64,000 bases of DNA from Deinandra increscens subsp. villosa (lineage: Eukaryota; Streptophyta; Magnoliopsida; Asterales; Asteraceae): positions 8,510,997 to 8,574,996 of the forward strand of contig JBCNJP010000019.1 of NCBI GenBank assembly GCA_039602395.1. Direction: 5' to 3'. Below, in pieces: positions 24,643 to 36,358 of this stretch; positions within the stretch are counted from its first letter, which is position 1, and each line of letters opens with the position of its first letter. The position numbers and the translations under genes are program-made. Under the pieces are notes generated by a model. That model saw only the letters and a list, made by a program, of their open reading frames with translations, was not told the origin of the DNA and made no database searches.

Positions 24643-24896
24643 GCGGAGGGCTGTCGGCGGTGGGAGGAGGGTTGTCGGCGTAGGGAGGAGGGCGGAGGCG
24701 GTGGCGGAGTGCGGTGAGTTTGAGAGGAGCGATAGTGATTCAGTTGGAGAGGGGGTTTTCAAAATTGATTTTGGGTGAGAACCTTGCCGGTCAATGAAAC
24801 ACAAGTAACAAGCCCAACACAATTGGGCTATTGGGCTCCAACTAAATGAAATTTTAGAAAATTTAAAACTAATTTTTTCTAAGTTGACAGTCACTT
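24643..24896 (-). promoter_or_regulatory. Displaced promoter and leader, probably the native TAD2 one
   Basis: On the minus strand this reads as a housekeeping-type promoter. It has paired AGCCCAATA/GCCCAATTGT and TGGGCTT boxes (24814-24846), then a CTC- and CCGCC-rich leader that runs into CCATATCGAGCCTGCTGCAC and a GTAAGT donor inside arm 1. The same exon end and donor occur at 28701-28736, pointing at the intact TAD2 gene. The promoter boxes survive only here, pointing away from TAD2. Assigning it to TAD2 is inference from the shared exon. Confidence 0.55.
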
Positions 24897-25185
24897 TATT
24901 ATTAGATGCTTTGCATAAAGAGAAGAACTATGTCCGCAAACAATCTAATGTTGCTTTCATAAGAAGAAGCCGATCCCCTATAGAAATATGTTTGGCTTTT
25001 CATAAGGATAATCGGGCTTCAAACCACATTGACCGCACTCTTCCAATTCTTCGCTTTATTTATATTTGCTTCCACAACTAACCCCAAATATGTGAACGAT
25101 AGATGCCCGTCCATACGTTGAAGCTTGTTGGCTTTGCCTTTAATATCTTCTTGAGAGACATTGACACCATATAAGCCACATTTTT
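24897..25185 (-). pseudogene. LINE (non-LTR) reverse-transcriptase fragment
   Basis: The minus strand reads CGLYGVNVSQEDIKGKANKL, then LSFTYLGLVVEANINKAKNW. After a frame change it reads KAKHISIGDRLLLMKATLDC and FFSLCKAS. These match the plant L1-type RT thumb region (…LPFTYLGLPVG…W…KALSIGGRLTLIKSVL…YYFSL). It has stops and a frameshift, and only about 95 codons remain of an element normally over 1,000 codons long. Confidence 0.75.
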
Positions 25186-25912
25186 TTCGATCGGATACCC
25201 TTTTTTTGATCGAAAACCATTTTTCGATGAGGTACAACTTTTCGATCGGATACACCTTTTTCGACCGAAAAGCTCACTTTTCGAACGGATACCCCTTTTC
25301 GATCGAAAAGCTCACTTTTCGATCGGGTACACCTTTTTCGATCAGGGCACACCTTTTCGATCGAAAACCCCTTTTCGACCGGACACCCTCAGAATTTTTT
25401 TACGGGGCTTCCGCCCCGAACCCCGGCGAACTCACCGCGGAGTTCGATCCGTGGTTGTGGACAGGGGGTTTTCTACTAAATTTGGGGATTAATATTAAAA
25501 TTTTGTTTTGTTTAAAACCTTATATGTTTATGTTTTACAAAAACTTATATAATAAATTAGATTAGTTCCTTTACTTGTATTAGTTATTGACATGTAGTAA
25601 TTCTGGCCAAAGCTGATTTGCTACATTAATCGATGTCATCATTATTTCTAATATTAGTTAACTCATTTGAATTAAACTAAATTATTCGCTTAACTTGATA
25701 ACATTTCAAAACCTCGATTCTGGCCAAAGCTGATTCGTTGTTCATACAATGATTATCAACTAAAATTAAGCATTCGCCTCACTTATACAAGTGTTTCTCT
25801 TCTGGCCAAAGCTGATGAGTTATGTTTGTATTCAGCGAACCTAATTTGTACATAAAGCTTAGATGCATCATTTCTGGCCAAAGCTGATGTGATGCATTAC
25901 TTTATGCACATA
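25186..25912 (+). mobile_element. Copia-element leader with two motif arrays
   Basis: Homologous, in opposite orientation, to 51400-52500 in the complete element at 46668-53156. First comes an array of degenerate TTTTCGATCG units (25186-25385). A GC-rich hairpin-capable patch GGGGCTTCCGCCCC follows (25405-25418). Then four spaced copies of TTCTGGCCAAAGCTGAT lie between 25601 and 25888. It is the untranslated leader of the copia fragment whose gag follows at 27678, interrupted by a solo LTR. Confidence 0.75.
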
Positions 25913-27406
25913 TGATGACCTGTCGTTGGGGTCATGCAAAAATTAACCTAACTTTACCTATAGACAGGGTAAGTCGGGTGTCGAATCCACAAGGAGCATG
26001 TGGTTAGATTTGCAGGTTTGTTTGATTATTAATACTAAACTTAATTTAAAACTGAAATTCAACTTGATTTGATTAAAAATAAAAACAAGGCAGCCCCTCC
26101 AGGTTTCAGGTTCTAGGTTAACACAAAATTCAGTTAATTAATTGGGAACCACATAGACATAGTTTTGAAAATTAGTTAAAGTAGTAATCAAAACAGATTT
26201 TTGTCATCAAACCATGTCAATCACCTAACTTGTAAGTGTCAATTCAACCCCCTTTAGTCACCGAACCCGCTTTAGGTTTTGTCATCAACCGAACGTAATT
26301 GTAAAGAGAGGACTCAAAACACACACATATTATTTAAATTAACTAATGCATCAATCAAATTTAAATGCTTGTCATCACAGATAAAAGAAGATCCAATACA
26401 TATACCAAACGGAATTAAGTATAAAATCTATATGAACCATCCATCTGGAGGAAACTACAAAAGATTTAGCTAATCATAACGAAGAGATCTAATACTGTCA
26501 CTACAAGATTCATCGTTAAATAAAATTAACTAAATATTCAAGAGTATAAATGAAGTAATAAAAAGAAAATAGTAAAAGTAAAAGTTTAAACACCTTCATG
26601 TTCATCTACTTCTCGAATGGCACATCAAAATAATCAAAATAAAGAGAATCTTGAATTGTTGCCTTCTCCTCTTGATTTGCATGCCAGCCAAAGAGGCTGC
26701 ACTCTTGCGCTCTCCCTCTTCCCCCTGATCGAAAAATCCCTGGCTCCTCTTTAAGTGAATTTTTTATTGTGCTCTGTGGGCCCTAACCTCCCCGTGAATT
26801 CCTCTCAATTTGTTGCATCCATCCATGTTCCTTTTTCTTTTAATTATGATGAAGTTCAATTTCATTCTCTGTCTTTGGTGCACATGGCCCATAGGAACCC
26901 ACGTAATGATCCACATGATTTTATTCTTTTATTTTTTTATTTTTTTATTTTTTCACCTCCAACTCCACTGACATATTTTTCTAATCTTCCTTTGTTTCAT
27001 ACGGAAGATGCATATCATCATTTCACCACTAAAAATCATCATCACAATTTACTCCTTATCTTCATTCCATGTTTCCTGTTTCACGACAAAAACAACAAGT
27101 AATATATATTTTATGATTTTCATTTTCTTTTATGTCCTCAAGACTACAACCATTAAATTTATAATCTGTGTTTTATACTACTTTCATATTAAAATCACTA
27201 AAATCTAATATTTATAAATAATAATTAAAAAGCTCACACTCATTAACATGTTATGACTCGAACTCAACATAATTCAATCATTTAAGCTCATTCTTATCTC
27301 AACACATAAAACACCAAGGTTACTTAATTAATATCTTTTAAACCCAACTTTATGTCTTTAGGGGATGATTAATACTAAATATAATGTACTTTTAAGTCAC
27401 TCATCA
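25913..27406. mobile_element. Solo LTR (1,494 bp), TSD ACATA
   Basis: Starts TGATGACCTGTCGTTGGGGT, ends AAGTCACTCATCA and is flanked by ACATA (25908-25912 and 27407-27411). The paralogous copia leader near 51390-51400 shows the uninterrupted site. There is no PBS or coding sequence inside, so it is a recombination-derived solo LTR. The ORF at 26755-27102 is a chance reading. Confidence 0.85.
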
Positions 27407-27677
27407 ACATACCCCTCATCTTGTTCATAATGCTTAGGTGATAGGCAAGTAACCAAAGCGAAAGCTGACTCATTTAAGTAGAACCTTAATTTTGTCTATT
27501 AATTTTTGGTGATTGTAATAGACTATTATCACAACTTTATTGCTTCATAACTATGGTCCTTATTTATGCCTACTTATTATTATTACTATTATTATTAATA
27601 ATATATATTAATAATATTATTATTATCCGATTATTCACTATACCTTTCCTCACTAAGTATCTTACCTATTCTCACTC

Positions 27678-28150
27678 TTGTCCACTCTAGCCTCGACTTT
27701 CGGAGTAGAAACCTTGACTGGAACGAACCTCGCTGCTTGGAAGGATTCTGTGAATTTGGTTCTCGGCATATTAGGCTTCGATCATGCACTCCTCACCGAT
27801 GCTCCTGCTGACCTCACTAGTTCGAGCACTACTGAAGAGAAGACTGCTCATGAGAAATGGGTCAAGTGCAACAAGATGTGCCTTTTGATCGTGAAGAAAT
27901 CCATTGACATTGCCATCAGGGGGGCCATACCAGATTCTGACAATGCCAAAACTTACCTGGAGTCCGTGGAGGAGTACTACAAAGGAACATCAAAAGTGCA
28001 TTCTGGCAACCTCATTCTCAAATTGCTGACTACTAAGTATGATGGAAAGGGCAGTATTCGTAAGCACCTGATGATGATGAACGACATCGCCAACAAGCTT
28101 AAGGCTTTAGACATGCCGATTGGCGAGACGTTTCTGGTTCACTTCATTAT
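27678..28150 (+). pseudogene. Copia gag fragment (UBN2/DUF4219-type)
   Basis: Reads STLASTFGVETLTGTNLAAW, then the gag core (WVKCNKMCLLIVKKSIDIAI, IRGAIPDSDNAKTYLESVEE, KGSIRKHLMMMNDIANKLKA). The frame opens at TTG where an ATG would be expected, so the start codon is probably mutated. Near 28150 the reading passes straight into integrase in another frame. The gag zinc knuckle and protease are deleted. Confidence 0.85.
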
Positions 28151-28698
28151 GACCTCGAAATTATTCATACTGACATTAGTGGCCCCTACACTACCACTGG
28201 AATTACAGGACATAACTCTTTTATCACTTTCATAGATGATTATTCTCGTTATATGCATTTGTATCTCATCAAAGAAAAATCTGAATCACTAACAACTATT
28301 AAAGACTATAAAACAGAAGTTGAAAAACAATGCGGTCTTCAAATAAAAGTTGTCAGGTCAGATAGAGGAGGTGAGTATTATGGTAGACATACAGATTTGG
28401 GTCAGGCCCCTGGACCATTTTATGAGTTTTGCAAAAGCCAGGGGATCGTGAACCAATATACCATGCCTGGTACTCCTCAACAGAATGGTGTTGCTGAAAG
28501 GAGGAACAGAACCCTAATGAACATGGTACGAAGTATGTTAGCCAACTCAGGATTACCTCTATTCCTCTGGACCGAGGCCTTGAAAGCAGCCGTTCATATA
28601 CTCAATAGAGTTCCCTCGAAATCTGTCCCTAAAACTCCTTACGAACTTTGGACAGGAGAGAAACCGAGTCTAAAATATATGAAAGTATGGGGTTGTCT
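28151..28698 (+). pseudogene. Copia integrase fragment
   Basis: Integrase catalytic core with all three acidic residues visible: D in EIIHTDISGPY, D in VVRSDRGGEYY, and E in QQNGVAERRNRTLMNM. It continues through FLWTEALKAAVHILNRVPSK to KYMKVWGC and stops abruptly at 28698, where it is fused to inverted arm 2. Reverse transcriptase and RNase H are absent on this side. A copia RT fragment in opposite orientation lies at 32713-33628. Confidence 0.9.
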
Positions 28699-28730
28699 TA
28701 CCATATCGAGCCTGCTGCACTCCGAAATTT
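28699..28730 (+). other. Candidate remnant of the TAD2 non-coding first exon
   Basis: Ends in CCGAAATTT followed by a consensus donor GTAAGT at 28731. The next acceptor on this strand before the TAD2 start is the TTTTCTTCAG ending at 30365. The upstream part of this exon and its promoter are replaced by copia integrase sequence. That this exon belongs to TAD2 is inferred from position. Confidence 0.4.
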
Positions 28731-29557
28731 GTAAGTTTTTCCCACCATTTAGTTTTATATAATAGCAATCTGGTAGTCATAAAAATTGAATTGCGATTTA
28801 TTTGCTACTATCGTAAGTTAATTTGTTTCTTAAATTTGATTTGTGAAATCTGCGTGATAATTTATTTCTATTTCCCTCTCTATTCGATCTTATTCATTGG
28901 ATGCCTAAATTAGTTGAATTTTTTTTTTAACGGTGTTTGGAACTACTCCCAAATCTCTAATACCCGAGTGAGCATTCCTGAGACGGGATTGCAACCGTCC
29001 ATACTGATCTTGACACTCCAGGCTTGGCTCACCCAGAAACACCATCAAGGAGGAAACTCACCACTTAAGAAAAACCCCTTGAGTCAGGTTTGAACTTGAG
29101 ACCACACGCAAAACGTGTTGCGTTTAGAACAAAAAAAAAAGCAAAAAAAGTTAAAATACTTGATGGCTGTCACGTGGCATCCACCAAACAATGCCAGGTG
29201 GACCAAGTTAAAATACTAAATTTGTTTCTCGGAACGGTTACCCCCTCATTTTATGACGACAAACAAATCACTCACCCCTAAGTAGCACAACTGATTTAAT
29301 GAGTGCATATGGTAGACTTTTGAGTTATAACCTTAACTTTATAAATCCCATATATAGCATTGCAAAGTTATATGATTATAATTTAATGTTTATGGACCCA
29401 AATAAGTAATCTAAATTAAGCATTAAGCTTTTGATAACACAACAATTAGTAAAAGTTTCAATAATTATAGGGTTTATCAACGTGTTTAACAAATACATAA
29501 ATTTTATATTTTAAGTTTTAATAACATTATCACTAAGTATAATCGGCAAAATGCTTC
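28699..29557 (+). repeat. Inverted arm 2 of the TAD2 5' duplication
   Basis: Inverse of arm 1 (22601-24642), from TACCATATCGAGCC at 28699 to GCAAAATGCTTC at 29557. It lacks the hAT MITE. Compared with arm 1 it has lost 245 bp between two GGTCTCAA octamers (23991-23998, 24236-24243), which removes the 5' half of the SINE. One octamer remains, at about 29097-29104 on the inverse strand. Confidence 0.92.
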
Positions 29558-30376
29558 TATATTGTATATGGTTAATAAATTATAAGTAGATAGATATTTA
29601 CTCAGAAAGGGCATTCCTCATGTGGTTGAGGATTCAAGACAGAGGGTAAACAAAGGTGTAGCTCTAGGAGTAGGATTAGAGGATTTGTGAGTTAGTTGTT
29701 CTAAGAAATGGTAGGTTCTTAAAATTTAAAACCGTTAAAGAACTAAATAGTTTCACTGGGATGACAATAAAACAACATAATTCCGCATACGATTTGCTAA
29801 ACGAGATACTTGGTTTTAAAATCGGCGCATCAGGAGTGCATAGTGCAACTATGTGGTGATGGTTTTGCATCGCTACAGTTGATACAATGTCATTTCATGA
29901 TGCAGACGCTTTAATGCGATCTGATGTGTGATGTGGTTGATGTGATGCATCCTGTAGTATTTGAACAAATTAGACCATCGATTGCATTGTGTCTGTGTGT
30001 TTTTAATCTTTCTTGAACAAATCTAACCATCAATTGTTGAACAAATATGAGATTTGGCTATGGTTTTAGTATTTGTACAAATTAGATCATCAATTGAACA
30101 AATCTGACCAGAGATGATGAAAATGTATTATATCTTAGTGTTTAATAGTTAACAATTTAAACTATTATCTATAAATAATATTTAGTATGAGCGCCTTACA
30201 TACGTGATGCGTGCGCATTGGGATGCATAGACAACTTGGACGTAGTAATATGAACTCATAGGAGCTTCGTATTAAATATTTGGAATGCATACCGTTTCAA
30301 TTGCAATAAGATGCGTTTTTTTCCCTTCTTTTTTCAATGCTTGTTTAATTTATATTTTTCTTCAGTTTCTTTCCAA
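29558..30376 (+). other. Region between arm 2 and the TAD2 start codon
   Basis: AT-rich, no gene. It would be TAD2 5' intron if transcription starts at 28699 or further left. TGATGTGATGCAT-like words repeat at 29920-29950. Confidence 0.45.
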
Positions 30377-32217
30377 ATGGCTTCATGTGGGGAAGGAGAA
30401 AATCCAGACATTGTTGCATTTATGAAGCTGGCATTAGAACAAGTATGCCTTCCAAGTTTAAGGATACCATTATCATTCTTAGGACAATCATTCACTATTG
30501 CATGTTGAAGTGCTAAAATATTCTAAATTTATCTGCCTCATATGAGCTAAATCTGCCTAACATATTGTTTTTGTGCATTTTGGGCCACAAGATTTCCCTA
30601 TTATATAATTATTGAAGATCAAATGCAAAATAGGATTATCTCCAACAACACTTTTGATCTGACAGAGCGACTAGATGGTTCTAAGACTTGCATTATGCAC
30701 CATAAGAAATTACTTCAATAAAACACTTTATTTTTTCTCAGGCTAAAATTGCATTTGACAGCCTTGAAGTGCCTGTGGGGTATGTTCTTGTCCATGATGC
30801 CTTCAAAGTATCTTAACATTTCTATTTCTCTTCATTTTAAGTGTCTTCCCTTTTGAGGCTACTTATTTTTGCGTCTTCTTTTGACATGTGTGAGCCTTTT
30901 GTCTTGGTTTCATATTTCAATGATTTTCTCTTTCATGAAACAGGTGTGTAATTGTTATGGATAGGAAGGTAATATCGTGTGGAAGAAATCGGACTAATGA
31001 AACAAGAAACGTAATGATTTCTGTTTCCACGTTACCTTTTCTGTTTCACCTGTCATTATGTTAACACTACCGAAATGGGCTCTAAAACTGCAGGCTACAA
31101 GACACGCTGAAATTGAAGCTATCGATGTTCTACTTGATCAGTGGAAAGAAATAAAGCTTTCACAGGCTGAAGTTAGTAAAATGTTCACAAATTGCTATCT
31201 TTATGTTACATGTGAACCATGTATAATGTGCGCAACTGCCTTGTCATTTCTTGGTAAACTTACATACCTTACTTAATTTCTATAGTTTCATATTTAGAAT
31301 TTAGATCACCATTGATGACATCATCTTCACCACATGATTCTGTAGGTATAAAAGAGGTATACTATGGTTGTGCCAATGATAAGTTTGGAGGTTGTGGATC
31401 GATATTATCGTTGCATAAAAGTGATAAAACAAGGTTAATATCACTGACCACTTTTTAATAAAAAGTTATGATTTCTTAACCATTTGTGTGTGTACTGGCG
31501 GGGTAATGATGGTATCGTGATAGTTGTGAAGAGGTTGGTGGGAAGAGTTACAAATGCACCGGCGGGATAATGGCGGAAGAAGCAGTTTCTCTCTTCAGAA
31601 ACTTCTATGAGCTTGGAAACCCTAATGGTAAGTCTTCTCAGTTTATGTGTGTGGAAAAAATTAACATAAAAAAAGAAATTGTAGAAATGCACTCGTCCCA
31701 TGGGATAAAGGTTAAGACTTGCTCTCATCTCACACATCAAACCCTACTGTTCGAGTAAGGTTTTGCTGAGTATGTTTGTTTATTTGTTTATGTCGCTTGA
31801 TCATGAGAAACAAAATTAAGTATTCTGTGTTTAATCAATAGATATTTTATTCGCAATCAGATCTTTTATCGAAATCAATCACTTAAATCACCGTCGCAAA
31901 CAAGAAGAAAACTCACGGTTTGTGGCAAGACACTATTCTATTAATAAACAATGACAGACAATTAAAAATAACTTAATAATTAATCTAAACCGACTCCACG
32001 CTAAAACGACCCAATCATTTACCCGTAACCCATCCGTTTACATGTGAATGAAATATGAATAAAGTAGCAAACAGAGTAGGATACTAAAGTTATTATTATC
32101 TCTGGTTTAGAAACTACTGTTTTAAGAGTATCTGACTAAAGATTAGTCTCTTCTGATTTTATATACTTTTTATTTGTCGCAGCTCCAAAACCTCACAGGC
32201 CAATTCAACAACCATGA
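30377..32217 (+). CDS. TAD2: tRNA-specific adenosine-34 deaminase catalytic subunit TAD2
   Basis: Seven coding exons (30377-30442, 30742-30779, 30944-31010, 31094-31253, 31346-31433, 31524-31627, 32183-32217) join with GT-AG introns to 185 aa plus TGA. It is a CDA-fold deaminase. The zinc and catalytic motif is TRHAEIEA (His61, Glu63), followed by TCEPCIMCATAL (Cys100 and Cys103, the PCxxC pair). YYGCANDKFGGCGSIL and GGIMAEEAVSLFRNFYELGN are further family signatures. TAD2 pairs with TAD3 to convert A34 to inosine in tRNA anticodons and is essential in eukaryotes. The start is the first ATG after an acceptor-like CAG and gives the usual short N-terminus (MASCGEGENPDIVAFMKLAL). The length is normal and there is no frameshift. 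Its upstream region is rearranged and its downstream flank carries a copia RT fragment, so expression is open. Confidence 0.96.
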
Positions 32218-32712
32218 TGCAAACCAACATTTGGTGTTTTGTAGCCTCAAGAAAGGCATGTTTACTGCATCCTGTACTTCTGATTACAAACAAAATCGTG
32301 ATTGCAGGGCTTCAACTGGAAAGTGCGCTAACTGCAGGTGTGTGGTTAATACTCTTTCAACTTGTGGGTATGGTATACCAGGATGAGTATAAAACATGTG
32401 ACATTTTCGGTAACAAAATCATTATTAATCTTGACAGTCTTTCGAAGTCAAATTGGATATTCTAAAATACTTATATGTTGTGTCAGTTTGAAAAAGAATT
32501 AGGGGTGCCTGATCATGAACCTGAAAAGGGTATGACAAGGTTGGTGATTGGTTGAACACTCCAGATTTGACTATGTGATCAACTCTCTCATTTTGACTTT
32601 TAAGGAACTATAAGAAAATTAACATATTGCAACATTATTGTTGATAATTATACATATATACGCATGTACGTATACATATGTGTGTGCGTGTGCTCGCATT
32701 TGTGTTTATGTG
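32218..32712. other. TAD2 3' flank
   Basis: Should contain the TAD2 3' UTR. A short ORF-like stretch at 32488-32556 (FEKELGVPDHEPEKGMTRLV) follows a CAG and ends in TGA. It could be an alternative last exon or a stray gene scrap. 32640-32710 is CA/TA-type low complexity. Confidence 0.4.
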
Positions 32713-33628
32713 TTGCATGTTATATCGAGCGAGGACGCGCTCAATGTAGGCCTTTTGGGACAAGCCTAAGATCCCTTTGGCTCTATCTCGGTGTATTTCG
32801 ATGCCTATAACATAAGAAGCCTCTCCGAGATCCTTCATGTCAAAGTTGAGCGAAAGTAATCGCTTTGACTCATGCAACATATCTAAACTATTACTTGCCA
32901 AGAGAATGTCATCTACGTACAGGACAAGTATAGTAAAGTTGCTCCCACTCATCTTAAGAAAGGTGCATTGGTCCACTTGATTCTTCAGGAAACCTTGTTT
33001 CTTCATGACTTCATCAAACTTTAGATACCACTGACGTGATGCTTGTTTCAACCTGTATATCGATTTCTTTAGCTTGCAGACTAAATGTTCTTGACCTTCT
33101 GGTTTAAACCCATCAGGTTGCGTCATGAACACTTCTTCATACAAGTCACCGTTCAGGAAAGCAGTTTTAACGTCCATCTGATGTAGCTCCAAATCAAAAT
33201 GAGCTACCAGGGCCGCAACGATCCTTAAGGAATCCTTTCGAGAGACAGGAGAAAAGGTCTCTTGATAATCAATTCCCTCTTTCTGAGCATAGCCTTTTGC
33301 AACCAATCTCGCTTTATAGCGTTCAACGTTTCCTTGAGGATCTAGTTTAGTTTTAAAGACCCATTTACATCCTACGAGTTTTGCACCGTTAGGTAATTCA
33401 ACTAAATCCCAAACGTCATTTTTCTTCATGGAGTCAAGCTCGTCAAGCATAGCTTTATTCCATTCAGAAGACTGATCACTGTTCATGGCTTCTTTATAAG
33501 AGGTAGGATCAACAAACTTTCCACCATCTAATTCAATTTCAGCCAGGTAAGTTTCATAGTCATCAAAGTTAGTAGGTTTTCTAACTCTAAATGACCTGCT
33601 GGGAACAACGGGTTCAGCATTGTTTTAA
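32713..33628 (-). pseudogene. Copia reverse-transcriptase fragment
   Basis: The minus strand reads from NAEPVVPSRSFRVRKPTNFD (33628 side), through SEWNKAMLDELDSMKKNDVW and WVFKTKLDPQGNVERYKARL, to the active site LVLYVDDILLASN (YVDD). It then reads DLGEASYVIGIEIHRDRAKG and ends at LARYNMQ (32713), where low-complexity DNA takes over. The frame is open for about 300 codons. Both ends are cut: no integrase before it and no RNase H after it. A decayed homologue of this RT lies in the element at 46668-53156. Confidence 0.93.
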
Positions 33629-35766
33629 GGGCACGTGGTATACCATGTTGAAAGTTGATGTTGAAATGTGTCACGTAGGCGCCATGTGGATAACACCACT
33701 TTTCACACCAAGTGTGGTATACTTGGTGTTGAAAAGTGGTGTTGAAACATAATTTATTATTTTTTTTTACTTTTTAAAATTAAAATATTAAATAAAGACT
33801 AATTAAACATTTTTATTAAATAAAGACTAATTTTAAATACCACTAATATTTTATTTAAATAGAAATAAAACATTACAACTAGTCGAAATTAAAAAACGAT
33901 CAAACAATACCAATGAAGCCGACCATTAATGAATAGTTTGAAGACCAAGAGCGCAAAAATCATATTAAGGGAGAGGTAATCCCAACTTCACGCGGAACAG
34001 TTCATCGGTGAAGTGTATATAAAAATTTGATATATCTCGGAATTGATCCCATTTTGGGTTAATTCCTTAAGAAATCAATTGAAACTTGCTTCCATTAGAT
34101 CCTTTTGAAAAGAATGCTCTAATGAATTAACCGGCTCGACAGAAGCCTCAACGAAATGATAGGCCTCCATACAGATATTCTTATATGGATACATCTCCGA
34201 AGCTATTTTCCTCCTAATTTTCGCCTTCTCCGCCTTGAAGAATTGCCGGTCCTCCTCGCTCATGTGCGTCGTATCGACGCTCAACATACGCATTTGTTCT
34301 ATGCGTATTTTTTCCTTCTTCAAATCCGTTTTTTCCTTTTAGATACGGATTTTATCCTCTCTCAACCTTGTTCGTTTCATTTGCTCTTGATTGAACAAGA
34401 GCACTTGCTCCATGAAAGTGTCGTGGGCTTTTTTCTCCTTTTCTTGGCGGATGTGTTTTTTCTTCCCCACCGGCCTTTCCAACCCATTGATGTCTTCTTC
34501 TTCCTCCAAGTCGACCGTGTCATTAAGGTCGACATTACACCGCCCCGTTGAAGCCTATCCCATCGGACTATCCATATAGGTGGATGACCGTTTCTTCCCG
34601 CTAGTAGATGTGGATTCCATAATCTCATTAAACTTTGGAGATTTTTTCAAAATGTTGTAATGCTCCACGAGAGGTGCCGAGTTGTGATCGTCACGGTAAC
34701 GGGTGATGGCAATGTTGAGTAGGTCGACATCTCTTGCCCCACTAGGACGGTTCCTTTCGACCTCACGATAAACACCGTGAAATTTTCCAACATTTCTCTT
34801 GATGTGGAACCGCTTGCCACTTAGCTTATCATTTTTTCGGAAGAACACGTCATGCCCGGGCTTTGCTTTCTTTTTCTTGATCTCGTGAAACTTCTCACTA
34901 ACACGAGTCCAAAACGTTCCCTTGGTTTGGTTGTTCCCTAAAAAAATAAATAATATAAATAAGACCAAAACGTGTAGGAAAAAGGTTTAAAATTTATTAA
35001 AAAAAAAGTAAACTTTATACCCCATTTCGGATCTTCCGATGTGTTAACGTAGGCACGAACCAAATCCAATTCTTCCGTCGTGGTCCATTTTGTTCTACCC
35101 CTTTGTTCGAGCGTCCCTTCAACCTTCTCTTTGCCTCTACGTCGGTTTTATTTTAGCCGGTTCGGACACTTGAGTCTCCGGGATGATCTCCAAATCGTCG
35201 TCTTCTTCGGCTCGAGTTTGAGGTTGAACGGGAGTTTGAGGTTGAGATTGTTGAAACATCGGTTGAGATTGTGGAAACATCAGTTGGGATGGTGGGAATT
35301 GAGTTGTTGAAATTTGACCCCACTGAGCGTAATTTTGAAAAGCCGGATTCGGATTGAAAACCGATTGTTGAACTTGACCGGTACCCACGTACAACGTTGC
35401 CCGTTGATAGTTGGCATATTCCATATGTTGGTGTTGAGTCCGGGGTTGGTAGGGTCTTGGTTTGGGTTCATGGTGGTGACTAATTTTTTTAAAAAAATGA
35501 GATAGATATAGAATGGGATGAAAGAGTAGAGAGAAAAGTGTATAAAAATGGGGTAAAAATTGTGGTATTTAAATAGAAAAAAAAGAATATATTAATAAAA
35601 AAATGGCCTTAACGGTAAAATGACTGTTTTCAACGGTCGAAATTCTGGAAAACACCGCCAACCACGCCGTGAAGAATACAACGGCTAGCTTCAACGCAGC
35701 CCTTCAACGCCGTTGAGGGGGCGTTGAAGCCCTCCACGCCATGTTCCACGCGGGTATACCCCATGA
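33629..35766 (-). mobile_element. Harbinger-related element remnant (approximate limits)
   Basis: The left edge GGGCACGTGGTATACC and right edge GGGTATACCCC share GTATACC, CGTGG and AACATGG words in partly inverted order. The rest is the pseudogene below plus AT-rich spacers. No 3-bp TWA duplication was confirmed, so the limits are a guess from composition and from the sharp end of the copia fragment at 33628. Confidence 0.4.
34075..35424 (-). pseudogene. Myb/SANT-NAM-associated protein pseudogene (GST T3-like annotation family)
   Basis: The minus-strand order is a Gln/Pro-rich N-terminus (MEYANYQRATLYVGTGQVQQ to EEDDDLEIIPETQV), then a SANT-like RTKWTTTEELDLVRAYVNTS. After an intron-sized gap comes GNNQTKGTFWTRVSEKFHEI, then the NAM-associated block KFHGVYREVERNRPSGARDV and NILKKSPKFNEIMESTSTSG, and a charged C-terminus ending FQKDLMEASFN at 34075. 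The frame changes near 35137 and there are in-frame stops near 34555 and 34340, so it is dead. Such proteins often accompany PIF/Harbinger transposases. Many databases call them glutathione S-transferase T3-like, which says nothing about function. Confidence 0.75.
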
Positions 35767-35956
35767 TCTAAGTAATTTAATAATTAATTAGTTGAAATAA
35801 ATATTATCCTACATGCATACAAAATAGGAAAATTGGATTTTAATAATCCCACATATTGACTATTGGTTTATAGTAATCCCATCCGAGTTTATTTCTTTTA
35901 ATGATCCTACCTATTCAACTGATTTTTTCTGATGGTCCTGCTGTTAACTATACTAA

Positions 35957-36358
35957 GGGTATGTTTGGGAGTGCTTATTTGAATGCGAAAATGCTTTTGG
36001 GTAAAAGTGTTTATTGACTTATTACTTTTTAAAAAGGAGTTGTTAAAAAAATATTTGGATTAGCTTTTATGGTGAGATTGTTTATTTTATAAGTAAAATG
36101 ACTAAAATGGGGTTATGTGGGTATAAGGTTAGGTGAATATAAGATTAAATAAGGGTATTATAATAATTGCACCATCAAAAAGCCAAAAGCACTTCCAAAA
36201 GCCAGGATTTTCTGGCTTTTAAAAACAACTTTTCCACCCTTTAGCAAAAGTTAATGAAAAGTGTTTTTCAATTTGCCAAACAATATTTTTAACTTATTGG
36301 CTTTTTAAAAAGTCAGTAAGCCAATAAATCATTTTTAAATGGTTAGCCAAATATGCTC
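35957..36358. mobile_element. Tourist/Harbinger-type MITE, TSD TAA
   Basis: 402 bp with ends GGGTATGTTTGG and CCAAATATGCTC flanked by TAA on both sides (35954-35956, 36359-36361). The body contains inverted AAAAGCCA / TGGCTTTT words. Non-coding. Confidence 0.85.

Noticed and set aside
26755..27208. ORFs of 115 and 66 codons.
   Set aside because: They lie inside a solo LTR defined by perfect target duplications and have no domain.
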